Source: Hallerella sp963656065
Lineage (GTDB): Bacteria; Fibrobacterota; Fibrobacteria; Fibrobacterales; Fibrobacteraceae
Length of the DNA stretch: 64,000 nucleotides
Reading direction: 5' to 3'
Assembly (NCBI GenBank): GCA_963656065.1
Contig: CAVKGV010000012.1
Span: 7,912 to 71,911 of the forward strand
How positions within the stretch are numbered: the stretch's first letter is position 1; each line of letters opens with the position of its first letter. The translations under genes and the position numbers were made by a program. The notes beneath the pieces were generated by a model. The model searched no databases. It had not been told where the DNA came from and worked only from the letters and a program-made list of their open reading frames with translations. This document shows, piece after piece, positions 1-8,490 of this stretch.

Positions 1-315
1 GTCTTCTATCTGTATGACATTCCCGGCGGGGAAAACCGCGGAGGCCATGCGCACAAGCTTTGCCACCAGCTTTTGATAGCGGCTTCGGGAGCGTTCGACG
101 CGAAAATCGATGATGGAATGCGTTCTCAAGTCATCCGGCTGGACCGCCCTTATTGTGGCGTTTATGTTCCGCCCGGAATCTGGGCCGAGGAACTGAACTT
201 TTCATCGGGGGCGATCTGTCTTGTCCTCGCTTCTCACGACTATGACGAAGCGGATTATATCCGCGACTATTCGGAATTTACTTTATACGCAAAAAATCTT
301 CGGGAGAAGAAATGA
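1..315 (+). CDS. dTDP-sugar 3,4-ketoisomerase (FdtA/QdtA-like), 5' end missing
   Basis: The frame is open from the first base, so the gene begins outside the window. The visible part is a cupin of the FdtA/QdtA (WxcM C-terminal) family, with YDIPGGENRGGHAH near the left edge, then VYVPPGIWAEELNFSSGA, and the family ending YDEADYIRDY. These enzymes isomerise dTDP-4-keto-6-deoxyglucose to the 3-keto sugar. Its stop overlaps the next start by four bases (ATGA) and the next gene is the matching aminotransferase, which supports a dTDP-3-amino-3,6-dideoxyhexose pathway. Whether the product is the galacto (FdtA) or gluco (QdtA) form cannot be told from sequence alone. Confidence 0.85.
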   Translation, partial: VFYLYDIPGGENRGGHAHKLCHQLLIAASGAFDAKIDDGMRSQVIRLDRPYCGVYVPPGIWAEELNFSSGAICLVLASHDYDEADYIRDYSEFTLYAKNLREKK

Positions 316-1415
316 TTCCCTATCTGGATTTGAAACGGGTGACGGAGTCTTTTGAACCGGATCTTTCAGCGATTGTCCGACGGGTCGTCGAAAGTGGCTG
401 GTATATCCGCGGAAAAGAATGTGAAAATTTTGAACGGAAATTTGCCGAATATTGCGGTACAAAATTTTGCGTCGGCGTTGCAAACGGTCTCGAAGCGTTG
501 ACGCTGATTTTCAAGTCCTATGTCGCACTTGGACGTTTACACCGGGGCGACAAGGTAATCGTTCCGGCGAACACGTATATCGCATCGATTCTTTCGATCA
601 GCGAAGCGGGACTTGTGCCGGTTCTGACCGATCCGGATCCGGTAACCTGCAATCTTTCCCTTGCTAGCGTAGAACGCACGTTCAATTTAAACGTAAAGGC
701 GATTCTCGCTGTGGACCTGTATGGGCGCGCGATTCCCGGGAAGGAACTTTCTGAATTGGCGACATCTCGCGGACTGATTCTCGTCGAAGACGCCGCGCAG
801 GGACACGGTGCGATGGAAAATGGAAAGCGGACCGGTTCGCTTGGCGATGCGGCGGGATTCAGTTTCTATCCGGGGAAAAATCTGGGGGCGCTTGGCGACG
901 GTGGAGCGGTGACTACATCGGATGCGGAACTTGCTCAAATGGTGCGGACGCTTGCCAACTACGGGAGCGAACGGAAATACGTAAATCTTCACAAGGGAAT
1001 GAATTCACGGCTAGACGAAATCCAGGCGGCGGTTCTTTCGTATAAATTAAATCGCTTGGATGCGGACAATCTGCATCGTACGAAAATCGCGGAACGCTAT
1101 CTGTCGGAAATTCAAAATCCTTTGGTTACGCTTCCTTCTTCGGGAAATCCCGGTGAACATGTCTGGCACATTTTTGCATTGCGCACAAGAAATCGTGAAA
1201 AGCTTCAAGAACATTTGAAAAATTGCGAAATAGAAACTTTAATCCATTATCCGATTCCTCCGCATCGTCAAAAAGCTTACAGAGAATTTGCCGATTTGAA
1301 CTTCCCTGTCGCCGAGGAAATCGCAAAGACGGAACTCAGTCTTCCGCTGTATCCGCAAATGTCCCATTCCGAAATTTCTCGAGTCATCGAGGCTGTCAAT
1401 GCGTATTGCGAGTAA
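312..1415 (+). CDS. DegT/DnrJ/EryC1/StrS sugar aminotransferase (FdtB/QdtB-like)
   Basis: This 367-aa PLP enzyme starts at the ATG that overlaps the upstream stop. The PLP lysine is K189 in the motif FSFYPGKNLGALGDGGA; VEDAAQGHGA (about 158-167) is the conserved cofactor-contact stretch, and the C-terminal half is the usual small domain. Full length for the family. It should transfer an amino group from glutamate to the 3-keto sugar made by the upstream enzyme, giving dTDP-3-amino-3,6-dideoxyhexose in the cytoplasm. It overlaps the acetyltransferase gene by 17 bases, as expected for a co-translated pathway. Confidence 0.92.
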   Translation: MIPYLDLKRVTESFEPDLSAIVRRVVESGWYIRGKECENFERKFAEYCGTKFCVGVANGLEALTLIFKSYVALGRLHRGDKVIVPANTYIASILSISEAGLVPVLTDPDPVTCNLSLASVERTFNLNVKAILAVDLYGRAIPGKELSELATSRGLILVEDAAQGHGAMENGKRTGSLGDAAGFSFYPGKNLGALGDGGAVTTSDAELAQMVRTLANYGSERKYVNLHKGMNSRLDEIQAAVLSYKLNRLDADNLHRTKIAERYLSEIQNPLVTLPSSGNPGEHVWHIFALRTRNREKLQEHLKNCEIETLIHYPIPPHRQKAYREFADLNFPVAEEIAKTELSLPLYPQMSHSEISRVIEAVNAYCE

Positions 1416-1992
1416 GATCCTTCGAAAAGTCTGCGCGGCGTTCCGTCGTCCTTTTTTCCGGTTGATTTCAGATGCGAAAACGGTGGGGCGCCCGCTTTGC
1501 GCGTCTCCGATTCTTTCCCAGGGAATGGGAACGGTTTCGTTCGGAAAAAATGTTCACGTCGGATTGGACTACGATACGGATTTTTGGACGTCTTACGTGT
1601 TTCTGAATCCTCGAACCCCGGAATCAAAAATCGAAATCGGGGAAGGTTCCTGGGTGGGAAATCATTTCGTCGCCATTTCGGAAGGTCCGGGAATCTTTAT
1701 CGGCAAAAACGTCCTCATCGGCACGCACGTCGAAGTTTACGATTCGGATTTTCATGCGGTAAATGTCCGTAACCGCTTGAAAAGTGAAGCGAAACGCGCT
1801 TCCGTCAAAATCGAAGACGGCGTCTGGATAGGGAACAACGTAACGATTCTCAAGGGAACGGAAATCAGTGAAAATTCCGTTGTCGCTGCGGGTGCGGTTG
1901 TCTCGGGCAGATTCCCGCCGAACGTCGTATTGGGAGGCGTTCCGGCGAAGATTATTCGGCAGATTGAATTTTGCGACGAGGTTTCCCGATGA
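1399..1992 (+). CDS. left-handed beta-helix acyltransferase, probable sugar N-acetyltransferase (FdtC/QdtC role)
   Basis: A 197-aa hexapeptide-repeat protein. Repeats of the isoleucine-patch type run from about residue 75 to 175 (IEIGEGSWVGN, IFIGKNVLIG, VWIGNNVTILKG), and it ends with the family signature VVLGGVPAKIIRQI. The histidine in SDFHAV matches the catalytic position of LacA/WbbJ-type acetyltransferases. Position after ketoisomerase and aminotransferase suggests acetyl-CoA-dependent N-acetylation of the new amino sugar. O-acetylation of another sugar is the main alternative. Confidence 0.8.
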   Translation: MRIASKILRKVCAAFRRPFFRLISDAKTVGRPLCASPILSQGMGTVSFGKNVHVGLDYDTDFWTSYVFLNPRTPESKIEIGEGSWVGNHFVAISEGPGIFIGKNVLIGTHVEVYDSDFHAVNVRNRLKSEAKRASVKIEDGVWIGNNVTILKGTEISENSVVAAGAVVSGRFPPNVVLGGVPAKIIRQIEFCDEVSR

Positions 1993-2927
1993 AAGAAATT
2001 TCTATCCGCCGTTACCGGGAAAGCGATTTCCTGAAATGGAATGAATTTGTACGAAATTCCCGAAATGGCCATTTTCTTTTTGATCGCGGTTATATGGATT
2101 ATCATGCGGACCGTTTTCCGGATTGCTCGTTCATATTTTTGAAGGAAAATTTGCCGTGTGCCGTTCTTCCGGGGACGATTTCCGCTGAGGGTGTTTTCAG
2201 TTCCCATGCGGGACTTACGTTTGGCGGTTTTGTCGTTGATAATTCCGTCGGTGTCTTGGATGTAAAACGATTTTTTGAATTGCTCGACGAGGAACTTCGA
2301 AAGCTCGGTGCGAAAAAGGTCATCTACAAGCCGCTTCCCTGGATCTATGCGGAACGTCCTTCGGAAGAAGCCCTGTATTGGCTGTTCCGCCGCGGGGCGA
2401 AACTTTCCGCCCGCCTGATTTCCAGCACGCTTGAACCTCGATCGATGCAGCCGTCGTCAAAGAAAAAATATTACCTGAATAAGGGAAAACGCGAAGGATT
2501 AATTTTTTCGGAATCGAAAAATTTCAGTGAATTTTGGGACTTGCTTGATAACTGTCTCGCGGAAGGACATGGGGCGCATCCGGTGCATTCCAAGGCAGAG
2601 CTGAAACTCCTTTCGGAACGATTTCCGCAAAACATCCGGCTATTTACCGTGACAAAAAATGGCGAACTTCTGTCCGGGAGCGTCGTCTATGTTTCGGGGG
2701 CTGTCGCCCATTCGCAGTACTTGGCGAGTTCTGCAAAAGGCAGAGCGCTCCATGCGATGGATTTTTTGATGTTGAACGAAATCAACTGCTTTCCCGAACA
2801 GCGCTTTTTTGACTGGGGAACCTCTTGCGAGGAATGGGGAAAATTTTTAAACGAAGGACTTGCGCACCAGAAGGAAACCTATGCGGGGCGCGGTGTCGTC
2901 TATGATATTTACGAGTATGACCTATGA
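1989..2927 (+). CDS. FemAB/GNAT-like acyltransferase
   Basis: I place the start at ATG 1989 because it forms a four-base ATGA overlap with the upstream stop. An in-frame start at 1971 is possible but lies inside the previous gene. The 312-aa product resembles the FemAB-type double-GNAT proteins found in polysaccharide clusters: an N-terminal half with SFIFLKENLPCAVLPG, and a C-terminal half with LFTVTKNGELLSGSVVY and HAMDFLMLNEI. The acceptor is unknown; it may add an amino-acid or acyl group to a surface glycan intermediate. Four-base overlap with the flippase gene follows. Confidence 0.65.
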   Translation: MKEISIRRYRESDFLKWNEFVRNSRNGHFLFDRGYMDYHADRFPDCSFIFLKENLPCAVLPGTISAEGVFSSHAGLTFGGFVVDNSVGVLDVKRFFELLDEELRKLGAKKVIYKPLPWIYAERPSEEALYWLFRRGAKLSARLISSTLEPRSMQPSSKKKYYLNKGKREGLIFSESKNFSEFWDLLDNCLAEGHGAHPVHSKAELKLLSERFPQNIRLFTVTKNGELLSGSVVYVSGAVAHSQYLASSAKGRALHAMDFLMLNEINCFPEQRFFDWGTSCEEWGKFLNEGLAHQKETYAGRGVVYDIYEYDL

Positions 2928-4189
2928 AACAATCGGGCTTTTGGAAACAATCGGCTATTTCTGCTGTGGCGACATTTATTCGAATAGCCGCTTCGTTTGT
3001 TACGAATAAGTTTCTCGCTACCCTCGCGGGCCCTGTGGGATTCGCTGTCATCGGGCAATTGCAAAACCTGATAAATGTCGGGCAGGGAACTTCTTCGCTT
3101 GCTCTCCAGAACGGTTGGGTGAGCCTCACCGCCCGCTACAGAAACCAGGAAAAGGAACTCGGACCGATTTGGCGCGGCGGATTTCGCCTGAGCGTGTATG
3201 CGTCGATCGCCTCGGCGATTTTCTTTGTCCTGTTCGCCTTTGTCGCTCCGCTCTCTTCACTATTCCCGGGCGTTCCCGTGCGCTATATGCAGGCAGCGAT
3301 TCTTTTTGCAGTTCCGGGATTTGTCGCGTTGACCGTTTCGATGGTTGCGTCCGCGGTGATGAACGGCCTTTCGGATTATCGGCGCTGGGCGGCGATTACG
3401 GTAGGAACTTCCGTTCTGAATTGTCTGTGGGTCGTTTTGATGATCCAGACGAAGTCGCTCTCCGTTCTCGGGGCGGTTGCTACGCAATCGGTTCTTTCCT
3501 GCTTTTACGCCTTGTTCCTCGCTTGGAAAGGCGGCTTTACATATAAACGATTTTCGGCGCATATCAAACCGAATTTCAAGATTTGGCGCGGCTATGCGCT
3601 GATGGGAATTATCCCGATGGTCGTTTCTCCGGTCCTGTATTTTTTTGTTCGTTCGTTTTTGGGAAATTCCTTTGGCTGGGATGTGGCCGGTTTTTGGCAA
3701 GGCGCTACACGGATCTCGGATTTTTTCAATGTCGGGTTTTCTTCGGTTTTGGGCGTCGTGTTGCTTCCGCGGCTTTCCTCGGCTTCTTCGTCGGAAGAGT
3801 TTCTCCGGACGCTGAAGCGCCTTTTGGCCTGCGTCCTTGCGATAGCACTTGTCGCCGTTCTCGCCATGTTCTTTTTGCGGGATCTGCTGATCGTTTTCGC
3901 CCTTTCCAAAGATTTCTTGCCGCTTTCCTCGCTCGTCCCGATGCAATTTGTCGGAGATTTTTTCAAGGCGGGATGTTGGTGTCTGGGAATGGCTCTCGTT
4001 GCGCGGAAGGAAACGGTCGCCTTTCTTTCGGTTGAAATCGGATCGGATATTTTGTTTGCCTCTTTGACTGTCTTGGGAACGGGCTTTGTAGGCTATCGTT
4101 CGCCGTTTATCGCTTATGCCGTAGAAAATTTTATCTGTTTCCTGGCCTTGATTGTCGTCCTTCGGAGGCTTTCATGGAAAAGCCTCTAG
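2924..4189 (+). CDS. O-antigen/polysaccharide flippase (Wzx-like)
   Basis: A 421-aa polytopic membrane protein with about twelve predicted hydrophobic segments and the MATE-like/Wzx opening (SAISAVATFIRIAASFVTNKFLA). The N-terminal GPVGFAVIGQLQNLINVG and the following pattern are most like the WzxE/O-antigen translocase group. It should flip undecaprenyl-diphosphate-linked glycan units across the inner membrane. Overlap with the genes on both sides shows that it is part of the same transcription unit as the sugar-synthesis genes. Confidence 0.88.
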   Translation: MKQSGFWKQSAISAVATFIRIAASFVTNKFLATLAGPVGFAVIGQLQNLINVGQGTSSLALQNGWVSLTARYRNQEKELGPIWRGGFRLSVYASIASAIFFVLFAFVAPLSSLFPGVPVRYMQAAILFAVPGFVALTVSMVASAVMNGLSDYRRWAAITVGTSVLNCLWVVLMIQTKSLSVLGAVATQSVLSCFYALFLAWKGGFTYKRFSAHIKPNFKIWRGYALMGIIPMVVSPVLYFFVRSFLGNSFGWDVAGFWQGATRISDFFNVGFSSVLGVVLLPRLSSASSSEEFLRTLKRLLACVLAIALVAVLAMFFLRDLLIVFALSKDFLPLSSLVPMQFVGDFFKAGCWCLGMALVARKETVAFLSVEIGSDILFASLTVLGTGFVGYRSPFIAYAVENFICFLALIVVLRRLSWKSL

Positions 4190-5049
4190 TTTCCGTACTT
4201 CTCGCAAGCTATAACCATGAAAAATATGTGGAAGCTGCTGTGCGTTCCATCATGGGGCAAAAAGGTGTCCCGTTCGAACTTTTGGTCATCGACGATGGCA
4301 GCTCGGATTCTAGCCCGGAAATCTTGGAACGGCTTTCTAAAGAATTTTCTTTTAAGTTCCGTCACCGTCCGAATAAGGGCCTGGTTCCGACATTAAACGA
4401 ACTGCTTTCGGAAGCTCGCGGAAAATATTTTTGCACGTTTGCGTCGGATGACATCATGGCTCCGGGAAGGCTTTGCGCACAAAGTAATTTTTTGAAAAAT
4501 CATCCGGAAAAGGTGGCGTGCTTTGGACAATGTATCCTGCTGCATGAAAATGGAAAGTTAGAAGAATGCGTTGAAGAGCGTTATCTTCGATCGATGCCGC
4601 AGATTTCATTTGAAGAATGCTTTTTAGGAAAAAAAGTTCTGCACGGTTGTTCCGAAATGTACTTGACAGAGGCCGTTCTGTCTTTAGGAAAATATGACGA
4701 AAAATATTTTTTCGAAGACTATCCGATGAATCTGAAAATTCTCCGTCATTTTGGCGCGCAACCTGTTTTGGATACGATCTGTTGCCATTATCGGGAACAT
4801 TCGGACAATATGCATCGGGATTGCGGCAGGCTTTACCGGGAAATTCTTCGAATGTTTTCGGACGATTATCGCTCGGAACCGCTATACCGAAAAGCTTGCC
4901 AGGCTTGGAAAGCGTATTGGTTCTCGACGCTCGCATCGCAAAACAAGTGGGAAGCCTTGAAAAAGCTTTCTGAAACCGCTTCGCTTTCTGGAATTTTTCT
5001 TTTCCGCTTTTTAAAGATCTTTGTTCCGAAATGTTTTTTTCGGAATTGA
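4174..5049 (+). CDS. family 2 glycosyltransferase
   Basis: A 291-aa GT-A fold enzyme. The nucleotide-sugar site is visible as LLVIDDGSSDSS (about 36-47) and the metal-binding acidic motif as FASDDI (D92, D93). It overlaps the flippase gene by 16 bases and is the last plus-strand gene of the cluster. It likely adds one sugar during glycan repeat-unit assembly on the cytoplasmic face. Donor and acceptor are not readable from sequence. Confidence 0.88.
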   Translation: MEKPLVSVLLASYNHEKYVEAAVRSIMGQKGVPFELLVIDDGSSDSSPEILERLSKEFSFKFRHRPNKGLVPTLNELLSEARGKYFCTFASDDIMAPGRLCAQSNFLKNHPEKVACFGQCILLHENGKLEECVEERYLRSMPQISFEECFLGKKVLHGCSEMYLTEAVLSLGKYDEKYFFEDYPMNLKILRHFGAQPVLDTICCHYREHSDNMHRDCGRLYREILRMFSDDYRSEPLYRKACQAWKAYWFSTLASQNKWEALKKLSETASLSGIFLFRFLKIFVPKCFFRN

Positions 5050-5052
5050 ATT

Positions 5053-5979
5053 TTACGGCCTGAAATAAAAATAGGAAAGCAGCGCCGCCGCTTTATTTCG
5101 AAACCGCGTCCTTCTATCCCGAAGCGTCTGCAAGCGGAATTTTTTGATCCATCCAAAAGCTCTTTTTCTGATCGGGGAAAATTCGTCGTTTTTGGGAGTC
5201 CGCATCAGGATGCTGAAGCTCGCGCTGACAAGAAGGCTCTCGGCGGCTTTGCGAACCGGCGGCGAAATGTTCCCGAAAGTTTCGAGATTCTTTTCGGCGA
5301 TGGCGAGTAGTTCCGCTTTTTTGAGCGTATAGGGCGAAGCGAGAATGCTTGTAGGATGCTTTCGGTAAAAGTAGAGCGGGGTTTTGCAAATCCCGACATG
5401 GACCGCTTCATGGAAAACCGCGGGAATCGTCGCCATGTCTTCGAAGTAAATCCCTGGCGGAAATTTTCGATTTTCCCACAGGGCTTTTTTATAAATCTTG
5501 TAGCAGGGTGAAAAGTCGGGAACGGCGTTTTGGTAGAATGCCCGGGTCAGGGCTTCTTCGCTTGAAATTTTTTGCAAAGTTCCACAAACGGATTTTTGCC
5601 GCGGAAGGCGGTGTGTAAAGGGAGTCATCCCGGAGGCGACAATCGGAACGTCCAGTTCAAGCGCCGCTTGCCACAAGATTTTTAGAGCGTTTACATGGAG
5701 AACGTCGTCGCTATCGACAAAGGTTATCCAGTTGCCCAGAGCGTTCCGAAGACCCGTATTTCGCGCATCGGAAAGGCCCATGTTGCGTTGGCTTACCAGG
5801 TGAAACCGGGAATCCTTTTTCACAAATCCTTCGGCGATGCTTGCGCTCGAATCGGTGCTGCCGTCATCGACGAGAACCGCTTCGAAGTCCGGAAAAGTCT
5901 GCGCAGCGATGCTTTCAAGGCATTCCCCGAGAAAGAGTTCCGTATTGTAAATCGGTATGATGACGCTGATTTCGGGCAT
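5053..5979 (-). CDS. family 2 glycosyltransferase
   Basis: A 308-aa GT2 enzyme on the opposite strand, convergent with the preceding glycosyltransferase and separated from it by only three bases. VLVDDGSTDSS (about 36-45) and FVDSDDVL (D89, D91, D92) are the donor and metal sites; RNMGLSDARNTGL lies between them as in WaaV/KdtX-like members. Its C-terminus is basic. Probably another surface-glycan transferase, expressed from the other direction together with the small gene upstream. Confidence 0.88.
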   Translation of the reverse strand: MPEISVIIPIYNTELFLGECLESIAAQTFPDFEAVLVDDGSTDSSASIAEGFVKKDSRFHLVSQRNMGLSDARNTGLRNALGNWITFVDSDDVLHVNALKILWQAALELDVPIVASGMTPFTHRLPRQKSVCGTLQKISSEEALTRAFYQNAVPDFSPCYKIYKKALWENRKFPPGIYFEDMATIPAVFHEAVHVGICKTPLYFYRKHPTSILASPYTLKKAELLAIAEKNLETFGNISPPVRKAAESLLVSASFSILMRTPKNDEFSPIRKRAFGWIKKFRLQTLRDRRTRFRNKAAALLSYFYFRP

Positions 5980-6444
5980 CTAGGAATTTCCTGCCAGTGC
6001 ACCCCAGGCGACTTGGACAAACGCTCCGGCCCGGACAAGATTTGCCTGTGAATCCTCGTAATCCTTTAAAATTCGGTTAAAAAGAAAGATGTCGCGCTTC
6101 TGCTTTTTTTCGAGAAGGTCCTGCTTGAACTTGGCGACGCGGGCGAGACCGTCGCAGGAATTTGCTAACGCATCGACATAGGCGGGAACGGCGTCAAGAA
6201 ATTCCTTTTCTTCGGGCGAAGAACTTGCACGGTTTTGAACGATAAAATCCTTTTGGGCGATGGCCTGCGATTTGACTTCTCCCATAAAGCGCTGGATGCG
6301 GATGTAATCGACTTGCGGCCAGATCAGGCTGAACGGAGGCAGTTTTTTCCAGCTGAACTTGAACATCGACTCATGTGCGGCATTTTTTGCCTTGACCAGT
6401 TCTTTCAGGTTTTCGAAAACGACCGCGGAAAGCCTTTTTTGCAT
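5980..6444 (-). CDS. hypothetical protein, helical
   Basis: A 154-aa protein whose stop directly abuts the start of the minus-strand glycosyltransferase, so the two are probably co-transcribed. It is rich in charged residues and looks mostly alpha-helical (for example FKQDLLEKKQKRDIFLFNRI), with no signal peptide. I do not recognise a family. A divergent promoter region separates it from the plus-strand gene at 6518. Confidence 0.6.
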   Translation of the reverse strand: MQKRLSAVVFENLKELVKAKNAAHESMFKFSWKKLPPFSLIWPQVDYIRIQRFMGEVKSQAIAQKDFIVQNRASSSPEEKEFLDAVPAYVDALANSCDGLARVAKFKQDLLEKKQKRDIFLFNRILKDYEDSQANLVRAGAFVQVAWGALAGNS

Positions 6445-6517
6445 TTTTCACCTACGCTTGTTGATTTGAAAATATACATTTATAGCTATCATCCCATTCT
6501 AGGAGAAAAATTACGTT

Positions 6518-6985
6518 ATGGATTTGAAGAAAATAAAGCTGATCTTGGCGGTTTCGATTGCGCTGAACATCGCGCTCGTCGTCATCATGTTGGTTCTCAA
6601 GAGCGATTACAAGGAACAGGCGCAGGTCTCGTACGGGGCTGCGACCAAGTCCTATACGGACGAGGTTTCCCAGGTGGTGAAAGCCCAGAACGATTTTATC
6701 AAGAGGGGCAATTCTCTCTGGCAGATTATTTTCGAAACGACATCGAAAAAACTTTCCAAGGCGGATTTCGATGCACGTGTCGCGGAACTGGATGCGGATA
6801 AAGTGCTAGGTGCGGAAACATCGGGCGATGTGACGTCCCTTTCCTGTGGTTCGGATTGCAAAGTGCTTTTCACATTCCAGAAGGGAAATTTTGTCTCTGT
6901 GGATTACAAGGCTCTTTCCCAGATTTCTCCGTCGGCGACATTCTCCGTTTCCAAGCCGGCTCCCTTTCAGTTTGAAACCAAGTGA
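6518..6985 (+). CDS. membrane-anchored hypothetical protein, paralogue 1
   Basis: A 155-aa protein with one N-terminal hydrophobic segment (about residues 8-27) followed by a soluble domain, which suggests an inner-membrane anchor with a periplasmic domain. The RBS AGGAG at 6501-6505 is a little far from the ATG. Its architecture and several positions (a hydrophobic anchor, then AQNDFI and a tryptophan-containing helix, then a short beta-rich end) match the next gene, so the two arose by tandem duplication. Function unknown. Confidence 0.7.
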   Translation: MDLKKIKLILAVSIALNIALVVIMLVLKSDYKEQAQVSYGAATKSYTDEVSQVVKAQNDFIKRGNSLWQIIFETTSKKLSKADFDARVAELDADKVLGAETSGDVTSLSCGSDCKVLFTFQKGNFVSVDYKALSQISPSATFSVSKPAPFQFETK

Positions 6986-6994
6986 GGATTTCCG

Positions 6995-7465
6995 ATGAAA
7001 CTCAAACAGATAATGATCGCTTCCCTGATTTTGAACATTGCCATCTTTGCGCTGCTCTTTATGCAAAAAGGCGCCTACGTGTCGCAGGCGGCGGAAGCGT
7101 ACCAGAAAAAGACGGACGATTATTACAAGAAGGCGGTAAATATCGTCGAGGGGCAGAACTCTGTCATCGAGAACAATGCGATTCTCTGGAATATCGCTTG
7201 CACGGCAAACCAGGAAGCGAAGACGTCCAAGGATTTCGCAACAATTGAAAAGCGACTGGCCAATTCGTCGAACTTCTCGGCAAAAGTCTCGGGAACGCCG
7301 GACGGTTCGGGCCTGCTCCGCACCCTTTCGTGGAACAGCGATTACTATATCGTGGCGAAATTTGACAAAAAGAAGAACTTGTTGGGAATCGATGTCGGAG
7401 CCCTGCTCGGATTGTCCCAACCGCTTGTTTCGGAAAACCTGGACGAAGAAGGCGGCGAGGAATAG
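6995..7465 (+). CDS. membrane-anchored hypothetical protein, paralogue 2
   Basis: A 156-aa protein nine bases downstream of its paralogue, with the same layout: a hydrophobic segment at about residues 6-23, then GQNSVIENNAILW where the first copy has AQNDFIKRGNSLW. The C-terminus ends in acidic residues (DEEGGEE). No enzyme motif is visible. The two probably share one mRNA. Function unknown; a role at the cell envelope is inferred only from the anchor. Confidence 0.7.
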   Translation: MKLKQIMIASLILNIAIFALLFMQKGAYVSQAAEAYQKKTDDYYKKAVNIVEGQNSVIENNAILWNIACTANQEAKTSKDFATIEKRLANSSNFSAKVSGTPDGSGLLRTLSWNSDYYIVAKFDKKKNLLGIDVGALLGLSQPLVSENLDEEGGEE

Positions 7466-7554
7466 GAACTTGCCCTGTGACATGGCTCACCTAGCGAAAA
7501 TTTCTTTTTTTTATTACCTTTAAACCCGAAGTTCACTTTCATAAGGAGTTCATC

Positions 7555-7989
7555 ATGAAAAAAAGTCTCATTGCGCTCGCTCTTGCCGCTGCGTTCACCC
7601 TGACCGCTTGCTATGGCAGCTACGGTCTCACCAACAAGCTCTACAAGTGGAACGGCACGCTCGGCAACAAGTGGCTCAATTCTTGCGTGCACTTCATTCT
7701 CTGGGTCATCCCGGTCTATGAAATCTGCATCGGCCTTGTCGATGGATTGGTTCTGAACACGGTTGAATTCTGGACCGGTTCGAATCCGATCGCTTCGAAC
7801 GACACCTACTTTGAAAAGGACGCCCAGGGCAACCAGGTTTCCGCTATCAAGAACGAAGATGGTTCTCTCGCTGTCCAGATTATCGATGCCCAGGGTCACA
7901 AGGCTGACCTCAAGCTCGAACGCGATGCCGACGTGATCCGCGCTCTCGATGCGAACGGCCAGGTTGTCGCCCAGTATGACGTGAAGTAA
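7555..7989 (+). CDS. DUF3332-family lipoprotein
   Basis: A 144-aa protein preceded by a good RBS (AAGGAG, about 7 bases before the ATG). The signal peptide ends in a lipobox-like FTLTAC. The following YGSYGLTNKLYKWNG and the hydrophobic stretch ending in VLNTVEFWTGSNPI are characteristic of the DUF3332 family. The role of that family is not established. A clear terminator follows, so this is the last gene of its transcript. Confidence 0.82.
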   Translation: MKKSLIALALAAAFTLTACYGSYGLTNKLYKWNGTLGNKWLNSCVHFILWVIPVYEICIGLVDGLVLNTVEFWTGSNPIASNDTYFEKDAQGNQVSAIKNEDGSLAVQIIDAQGHKADLKLERDADVIRALDANGQVVAQYDVK

Positions 7990-8010
7990 TCTTTTCGAAG
8001 ATTTGAAAAG

Positions 8011-8040
8011 GCTCCGGTCATTCCGGGGCTTTTTCTTTTT
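8011..8040 (+). terminator. Rho-independent terminator after DUF3332 gene
   Basis: Stem GCTCCGG (8011-8017) pairs with CCGGGGC (8023-8029) with one G:U pair and a five-base loop, followed by TTTTTCTTTTT. It sits 21 bases after the stop codon. Confidence 0.85.
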
Positions 8041-8054
8041 TGGCGGAAACCTTC

Positions 8055-8083
8055 TTGAAAAGAAACTCTTGCATTTTTAATAT
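8055..8083 (+). promoter_or_regulatory. sigma-70-type promoter for the zinc-ribbon/hrpA pair
   Basis: TTGAAA at 8055-8060 and TAATAT at 8078-8083 are separated by exactly 17 bases, placing a transcription start near 8090, about 30 bases before the start codon at 8122. It lies just downstream of a terminator, as expected for a new unit. Confidence 0.7.
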
Positions 8084-8121
8084 GGATGTTTTTTAAAAGG
8101 GAAAAAAGGTAAATTAGGGGT

Positions 8122-8490
8122 ATGGATGAAATGCATATTAAATGCCCTCATTGCGGAAACGAGATGGAAGTTGCGCTCCAAGGGAAAAAAAGTTCAATGG
8201 TCGTCTGCGTCTGCGGGCGCTGCAAGTCTCCCTTGGTAACGCTTGACGGAGATGTCTTTGAACTCGACAGGGAGGAGTTTCATTCCTTGCGGAAAAAACT
8301 TTCCAAGGTTGTCGATGCGCTTCGCGAGTGTGCCGATACGGGCCGTAACATCTTGCCGTTTGGCGATAGCCACGAAGAGGTTTCCCGTGCCGAAACGGGT
8401 TCCGGCAGAATTTCCAAGGAAGATATCGATAATTTGAAAATCGATTTGGAAACGTGCAAAGACGTTTCGGAATTTATCGATCGCCTGTGA
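8122..8490 (+). CDS. small zinc-ribbon-like protein
   Basis: A 122-aa protein opening with MDEMHIKCPHCGNEME; a second cysteine pair (CGRC) follows, giving a four-cysteine ribbon over about residues 8-35. The rest is acidic and helical. No family recognised beyond the ribbon. Its stop overlaps the GTG start of hrpA (GTGA), so the two are translationally coupled. Confidence 0.7.
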   Translation: MDEMHIKCPHCGNEMEVALQGKKSSMVVCVCGRCKSPLVTLDGDVFELDREEFHSLRKKLSKVVDALRECADTGRNILPFGDSHEEVSRAETGSGRISKEDIDNLKIDLETCKDVSEFIDRL

